Source: Chloroflexota bacterium (lineage in GTDB: Bacteria; Chloroflexota; Dehalococcoidia; DSTF01; JACRBR01). From it: a stretch of 14,595 nucleotides of DNA. Below the pieces are notes generated by a model. The model had not been told where the DNA came from and did not search any database. It saw only the letters and a program-made list of their open reading frames with translations. The position numbers and the translations under genes were made by a program. Location of the stretch: positions 1 to 14,595 of the forward strand of contig JACRBR010000190.1 of NCBI GenBank assembly GCA_016213125.1. Direction: 5' to 3'. Positions within the stretch are counted from its first letter, which is position 1; every line of letters starts with the position of its first letter. Of the stretch, positions 12,785 through 14,595 are shown one piece after another.

Positions 12785-14595
12785 CTACGACCCGAACGGC
12801 GCCGGCGGATCGAGCGGGGGCTGCGCGGGGATCGGCGCCTGGCACGAACTCCCGTCGCGGCCGAAGACCTTCTGGATGTCCTTGATGTCGATGTCCAGGT
12901 CGTGCAGCTCCGGCTCCAGGTCGAGCCACTTTGAGTACAACAGCCCCCCGAAGAACGCCCCGTACCGCGCCGCGATCATCTGCGCGTCCGTGACGTCCAC
13001 ATCGCAGTCGAGATCGAGGTCGCCCTCCAGGATCCGCACCGTCACGGCGAGGTCCCCGCAGGTCGGCGTGAGGCCCCCGCTCACGCTCCCCGACACCGGG
13101 TGCCCGAAGACGTCCACCAGCTCGCAGCCGTTGTCCTTCACCACCGTGAGGACGCCGTTGTTGTTCCCGGGGAAGAGCTCGTTCGAGAGATCCACATGGG
13201 GCACCAGCTTCAGGCTCGCGAGGTCGAAGTCCCCTGTGGGGCCCGGCGCCTGGCCGTTGGTGACGCAGCCGAAGTGCACCAGATTCTCGAGGATGATGCT
13301 CATCGCGCAGGAGCCGGTGGGGCTCGGCGCTACGTCGCAGTCCGGGTTCGCCGACGAGGCCAGCTCCTCCACCGGCCCGCGGGAGCTCCCGGCGCCGCCC
13401 GGCCCGAAGACCAGGTCGCAGGGGTTCACGGAGGCGATCACGAAGTGGTCGTACTCCACCGTGAACTCGTACGCCCCCAGCCCCAGCTCAAGCGGCCCCG
13501 GCACCGGGCACTGGCTGTCGTCGGGCGTGTTGGGATCCCCGTCCGGCCCGAAGTTCGTGCAGATCTGGGCGTCGGTGGCGTCCGGCACGCCGTCGGCGTC
13601 GTAGTCGCTCTTCACGTTCTCCGCCCGCTCGACCACCCGGAGCGATCCCTCGCCCGCTCCCGCGCATGGCGCCGGCGCCTCGCACAGCCAGAGGTTCGCC
13701 TTCGGCACGGACGCGTCGGCGTTGGCGGCGTTGCCCTCAGGCACCTTGTGCACGCTCGGCGGTGGGTCGATGAGGGTGATGGTGGCGGGGAGGCACGTCG
13801 CAGGGGCGTTAATGGCGGGCGCACAGCTCGCGATTTCCACGGCGAAATCTTCGAATATGTTGACGTCTTTGAAGGTCAGTTCGACCGACCCTGGTTGGGC
13901 ACCCGCCTGCGCTAAATAGTGGACGCGCGCCAGGGACACTGCCTGCCCCGCGCCAAGCACGGGCCCGAAACCCGCACCGCTAAAGCACGAGATGCGGGAC
14001 AGATTTGCGCCTGGTCCGGCGTCTCCAGAGTCGGCCTCCATTGGGTTACACGACAAGACAGAGGAAAATACTGCCTCGTTCAGGTCAGGATTTGAGTTCA
14101 CCCCCGAGGGTAGCGATGGAGCAAGCAGACGCGACGTGTCCGGCATGAGCAAGGAGAAATTGAAACAGCAGAGCCTAGAACCTATCGGCCGGTTGTTAAT
14201 GAAGACAACGTCCACGTCGAGCAGTCCCGCGCCCGTGGTGTAGACGCACTGGTCCTGTATCCCCGTGGCGTGCGGATCACAATCAACAGCGAGATAAGGT
14301 CCTGCCGGGGTAGCGTTCAGCTCAAGAGATGAAACGGGCAACGCGGGTGTCGGAACGACGGTGGTCGGCGTTGGCACTGCGGGCGTTGATGTGAACGTCG
14401 GAGTCGAACCGGGTGGCGGCTCGAAGAACGCTATTGCGGCATCCAGACAAGTTCCTGGGATGACCACGAGCGGGCAACTCATGAGCTCGCTCGCGCTCTC
14501 GTCGTAGACATTCACATCAGTCAAGTCGACTACGGTGGTACCCGGGCTGGCACCTGGTGGAATAGCGTAAGTGAGTGTGGCGACGTGGACTACGA
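12785..14595 (-). CDS. Secreted cohesin/dockerin-like repeat protein (5' end outside window)
   Basis: The frame is open from the window edge to TAG 12787-12785; 602 residues are visible and there is no start, so codon 14524 (TTG) is internal. Visible residues 5-60 and about 220-280 are two copies of one repeat end: GASPGTTVVDLTDVNVYDE versus GAQPGSVELTFKDVNIFED, each followed by Cys and IP.TC or AP.TC. A Thr/Pro-rich linker lies at 63-86. The segment 91-280 resembles a cohesin-like beta-sandwich. A calcium-type loop DYDADGVPDATD is at about 330-341. Near the C-terminus the block D-L-D-L-D-C-D-V-D-V-T-D (525-536) fits a dockerin calcium loop, and a second, longer loop precedes DIQKVFGRDG. It is Cys-rich, consistent with export. 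Function is unknown; surface attachment or protein-protein binding is likely. Confidence 0.7.
   Translation of the reverse strand, partial: VVHVATLTYAIPPGASPGTTVVDLTDVNVYDESASELMSCPLVVIPGTCLDAAIAFFEPPPGSTPTFTSTPAVPTPTTVVPTPALPVSSLELNATPAGPYLAVDCDPHATGIQDQCVYTTGAGLLDVDVVFINNRPIGSRLCCFNFSLLMPDTSRLLAPSLPSGVNSNPDLNEAVFSSVLSCNPMEADSGDAGPGANLSRISCFSGAGFGPVLGAGQAVSLARVHYLAQAGAQPGSVELTFKDVNIFEDFAVEIASCAPAINAPATCLPATITLIDPPPSVHKVPEGNAANADASVPKANLWLCEAPAPCAGAGEGSLRVVERAENVKSDYDADGVPDATDAQICTNFGPDGDPNTPDDSQCPVPGPLELGLGAYEFTVEYDHFVIASVNPCDLVFGPGGAGSSRGPVEELASSANPDCDVAPSPTGSCAMSIILENLVHFGCVTNGQAPGPTGDFDLASLKLVPHVDLSNELFPGNNNGVLTVVKDNGCELVDVFGHPVSGSVSGGLTPTCGDLAVTVRILEGDLDLDCDVDVTDAQMIAARYGAFFGGLLYSKWLDLEPELHDLDIDIKDIQKVFGRDGSSCQAPIPAQPPLDPPAPFGS

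Noticed and set aside
1..14595. CRISPR array, tRNA or rRNA gene, insertion sequence or phage gene
   Set aside because: No regularly spaced repeats of CRISPR length, no T-arm-like motif in a plausible cloverleaf, and no transposase, integrase or phage protein among the open frames. This was a reading by eye, not a covariance-model search.

Overview
The window looks like part of a chromosome from a high-GC bacterium, most likely a Chloroflexota (Dehalococcoidia-like) lineage. This rests on the mix of CaiB/BaiF transferases, CitE-like lyases, NarL-type two-component systems and dockerin-bearing secreted proteins, plus GTG starts, leaderless-looking promoters and high GC. No rRNA or marker protein that would fix the taxonomy is present. 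No insertion sequence, prophage, CRISPR array or tRNA was seen. Most genes are conventional, so interest lies mainly in details of individual proteins and in the intergenic DNA.

Layout, left to right. Bases 1-171 are the 3' end of a GH1 beta-glucosidase (+). A period-7 repeat and a run of hairpins lead to a secreted alpha/beta-hydrolase of lipase type (367-1560, +), whose last codons run into a second, longer heptanucleotide repeat. Convergent with it is a short GHMP-family sugar kinase (1608-2471, -). Divergent from the kinase is a lipoprotein-type cupredoxin (2641-3129, +), which ends at a hairpin terminator shared with a convergent enoyl-CoA hydratase (3196-3993, -). A MarR regulator (4281-4808, +) is divergent from the hydratase and has a good intrinsic terminator. 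Then comes a minus-strand, translationally coupled pair: CitE-like aldolase/lyase (6300-5416) and zinc-ribbon Nudix protein (5419-4898).

A 496-bp gene-free region precedes transcription terminator Rho (6797-8041, +). It is followed by a double-length class III CoA-transferase (8105-10324, +), a membrane histidine kinase (10357-12141, +) and its coupled NarL-type response regulator (12138-12779, +). The right end is the 3' part of a large secreted cohesin/dockerin-like protein on the minus strand (12785 to beyond 14595), whose stop lies five bases from the regulator's stop.

Functional themes: (i) CoA-thioester metabolism (hydratase, CitE-like lyase, CoA-transferase), with a MarR protein placed to control the hydratase; (ii) a complete sensor kinase/regulator pair that appears to have its own promoter and a leaderless mRNA; (iii) exported proteins (lipase-like enzyme, copper protein, dockerin-like protein). 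The strongest second-look items are the CoA-transferase with the catalytic Asp in only one half, the leaderless kinase promoter, the heptamer repeats placed directly after stop codons, the abrupt composition change inside the dockerin-like gene, and a shared 12-bp element upstream of both the hydratase and MarR genes.
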